DNA from: Chitinophaga pinensis
GTDB taxonomy: Bacteria > Bacteroidota > Bacteroidia > M30B66
Length of the DNA: 6,970 nt
Assembly: GCA_943330985.1 (NCBI GenBank)
Contig: CALQJV010000064.1
Span: 1-6,970, forward strand
Direction of reading: 5' to 3'
Shown here: positions 5,846 to 6,970 of the stretch, piece by piece
Layout of the letters: each line of letters opens with the position of its first letter
Position numbering within the stretch: the first letter of the stretch is position 1
Program-made: the position numbers and the translations under genes
Notes under the pieces: model-generated
Seen by the model: the letters and a program-made list of their open reading frames with translations, nothing else
Told to the model about the DNA's origin: nothing
Databases searched by the model: none

Positions 5846-6970
5846 ATGAAAAACTTTGTTCAATCCCAAACATTGCCTTTTTGGATTTTAGCAATAACAG
5901 CCTTATTTGTCCTGATAATATCTCAATTAGTTCAAGACGGAATGTTTATGGATGGGATGATTTATGTTACGGTAAGTCGGAATTTAGCCGAAGGTGTTGG
6001 ATCTTTTTGGGATCCCTATTTCAGTGCTACTTTGATGACTTCGTATCATGAACAACCTCCATTGTATTTTGGCTTATTGGCTTTGTTCTATAAAGTATTT
6101 GGAACAAGCATGTATGTAGAAAGATTTTTTTGCTTGGTTTGTTTGGCAGTTACCTGTTTTTATATGCATTTGTTTTGGAAAAAACTTTTTGTTTCTACAA
6201 AAGAAATTGCTCTACACAGTTGGATTCCTGTCCTGTTTTATGTGATTACTCCCGTTTGTTTTTGGGCATATACAAACCATGTTGAAGAAACGGTGATGGC
6301 CATTTTTGCTACCATGGCAAGTTATTATGTGTATTGTGCACTTTTTTTAAAAGAAAGGCCGATTTTATATTTAATTCTTGGTGGAGTATTCATTTTCCTT
6401 TCTGGACTAACAAAAGGCGTTCAAGGCATGTTTCCTATTGCTGCTGTTGGTATTTACTGGTTGATTTCGAAAGATATTTCTTTTGGAAAAATGGTTTTGT
6501 GGACCCTAATTCTCATTGGAATACCTGCTTTTATTTTGGGCTTTCTTTGGTTTAGCAATGAAGATGTTGCGGCTAGTTTTATTAGTTACTATCACGATCG
6601 TTATGTTCCAACATTCACTAATGAAATGAACACAACAGGTAATCGTTTCGATATTTTAATCAAAGTATTTCTAGAAATATTACCCATTGGAATTATATCA
6701 GGCATAATCTTATTTTTTTCGAGGAAATATAAAACACAAGATATTCATCCCAAACAGTATAAAAATTCCATGATTTGGTTATTTATTTTGGGTCTATCTG
6801 GAACTGCACCTTTAATGGTTACTTTGGAACAACGAGGTTTTTATATAGTTACTGCAATGCCCTTGTTTGTGCTTGCTGTTTCTATGTTTGCTGCTTCAAG
6901 AATCACTACTTTAATCAATCGGATTAAAACTTTGAATACGTTGAATTTAGCCATGGCATTTCTTTTTACA
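5846..6970 (+). CDS. N-terminal part of a GT-C glycosyltransferase (family 39, ArnT/PMT_2-like), 3'-truncated
   Basis: The frame is open from the ATG at 5846 to the end of the window without a stop (375 codons). The protein is an integral membrane protein with a first transmembrane helix at about 10-29 and many later ones, for example 75-90, 97-111, 128-143, 173-190, 197-208, 217-238, 277-293 and 336-353. The first extracytoplasmic loop has QDGMFMDGMIYVTVSRNLAEG (30-50), in which Asp36 occupies the catalytic acidic position of GT-C enzymes. It is followed by GSFWDPYF and HEQPPLYFGLLALFYKVFG (68-86), the 'HPPLyy' signature of PMT_2/ArnT proteins, here with Gln in HEQPP, and later by TKGVQGMFP. 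Such enzymes transfer a sugar from a polyprenyl-phosphate carrier to a lipid or protein on the periplasmic face; donor and acceptor cannot be told. The usual length is about 500-600 aa, so roughly a third is missing. It starts 27 bp after the protease stop, so the two may be co-transcribed. Confidence 0.9.
   Translation, partial: MKNFVQSQTLPFWILAITALFVLIISQLVQDGMFMDGMIYVTVSRNLAEGVGSFWDPYFSATLMTSYHEQPPLYFGLLALFYKVFGTSMYVERFFCLVCLAVTCFYMHLFWKKLFVSTKEIALHSWIPVLFYVITPVCFWAYTNHVEETVMAIFATMASYYVYCALFLKERPILYLILGGVFIFLSGLTKGVQGMFPIAAVGIYWLISKDISFGKMVLWTLILIGIPAFILGFLWFSNEDVAASFISYYHDRYVPTFTNEMNTTGNRFDILIKVFLEILPIGIISGIILFFSRKYKTQDIHPKQYKNSMIWLFILGLSGTAPLMVTLEQRGFYIVTAMPLFVLAVSMFAASRITTLINRIKTLNTLNLAMAFLFT

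Noticed and set aside
6334..6555. Plus-strand 73-aa open frame
   Set aside because: It is an out-of-frame shadow inside the glycosyltransferase; the Cys/Trp/Phe-rich sequence reflects the shifted hydrophobic codons.

Overview
The window looks like a piece of a Bacteroidota chromosome, most likely Flavobacteriales or a close relative. Three things suggest this. The base composition is AT-rich. The secreted protease ends in a type IX secretion (T9SS) sorting domain, which is essentially confined to this phylum. A promoter candidate resembles the phylum's TTG / TAnnTTTG elements rather than the E. coli -35/-10. Assignment to a genus is not supportable from the sequence alone.

Layout. (1) 3-719, +: the 3' end of a gene whose product looks like an outer-membrane beta-barrel and ends in a very basic K/R tail. 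(2) 716-1585, +: overlapping the previous gene by 4 bp, a predicted lipoprotein carrying a vicinal-oxygen-chelate (glyoxalase/dioxygenase-like) fold. (3) 1586-2473, -: an exported alpha/beta-hydrolase esterase, convergent with the lipoprotein gene; the two stop codons touch. (4) 2474-2685: a 212-bp divergent intergenic region with a promoter candidate, a TTGC-N8-GCAA dyad over its -7 element, and a larger nested inverted repeat. (5) 2686-3171, +: a MarR-family regulator. (6) 3218-5818, +: a large secreted bacillopeptidase F-like subtilase with a T9SS C-terminal domain. (7) 5846-6970, +: the 5' part of an integral-membrane GT-C (ArnT/PMT_2-like) glycosyltransferase that runs off the window.

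Taken together, five of the six genes encode exported or envelope proteins; the MarR regulator is the only cytoplasmic one. Genes 5-7 lie head to tail with gaps of 46 and 27 bp and may be co-transcribed, which would put a MarR sensor in charge of a secreted protease. No RNA genes, CRISPR arrays, insertion sequences, phage genes or attachment sites were seen. I do not see a convincing new multi-gene system. The most unusual items are the exported two-module VOC lipoprotein lacking the usual first metal ligand, the polybasic tail of the barrel protein, and the MarR-protease pairing with its candidate operator.
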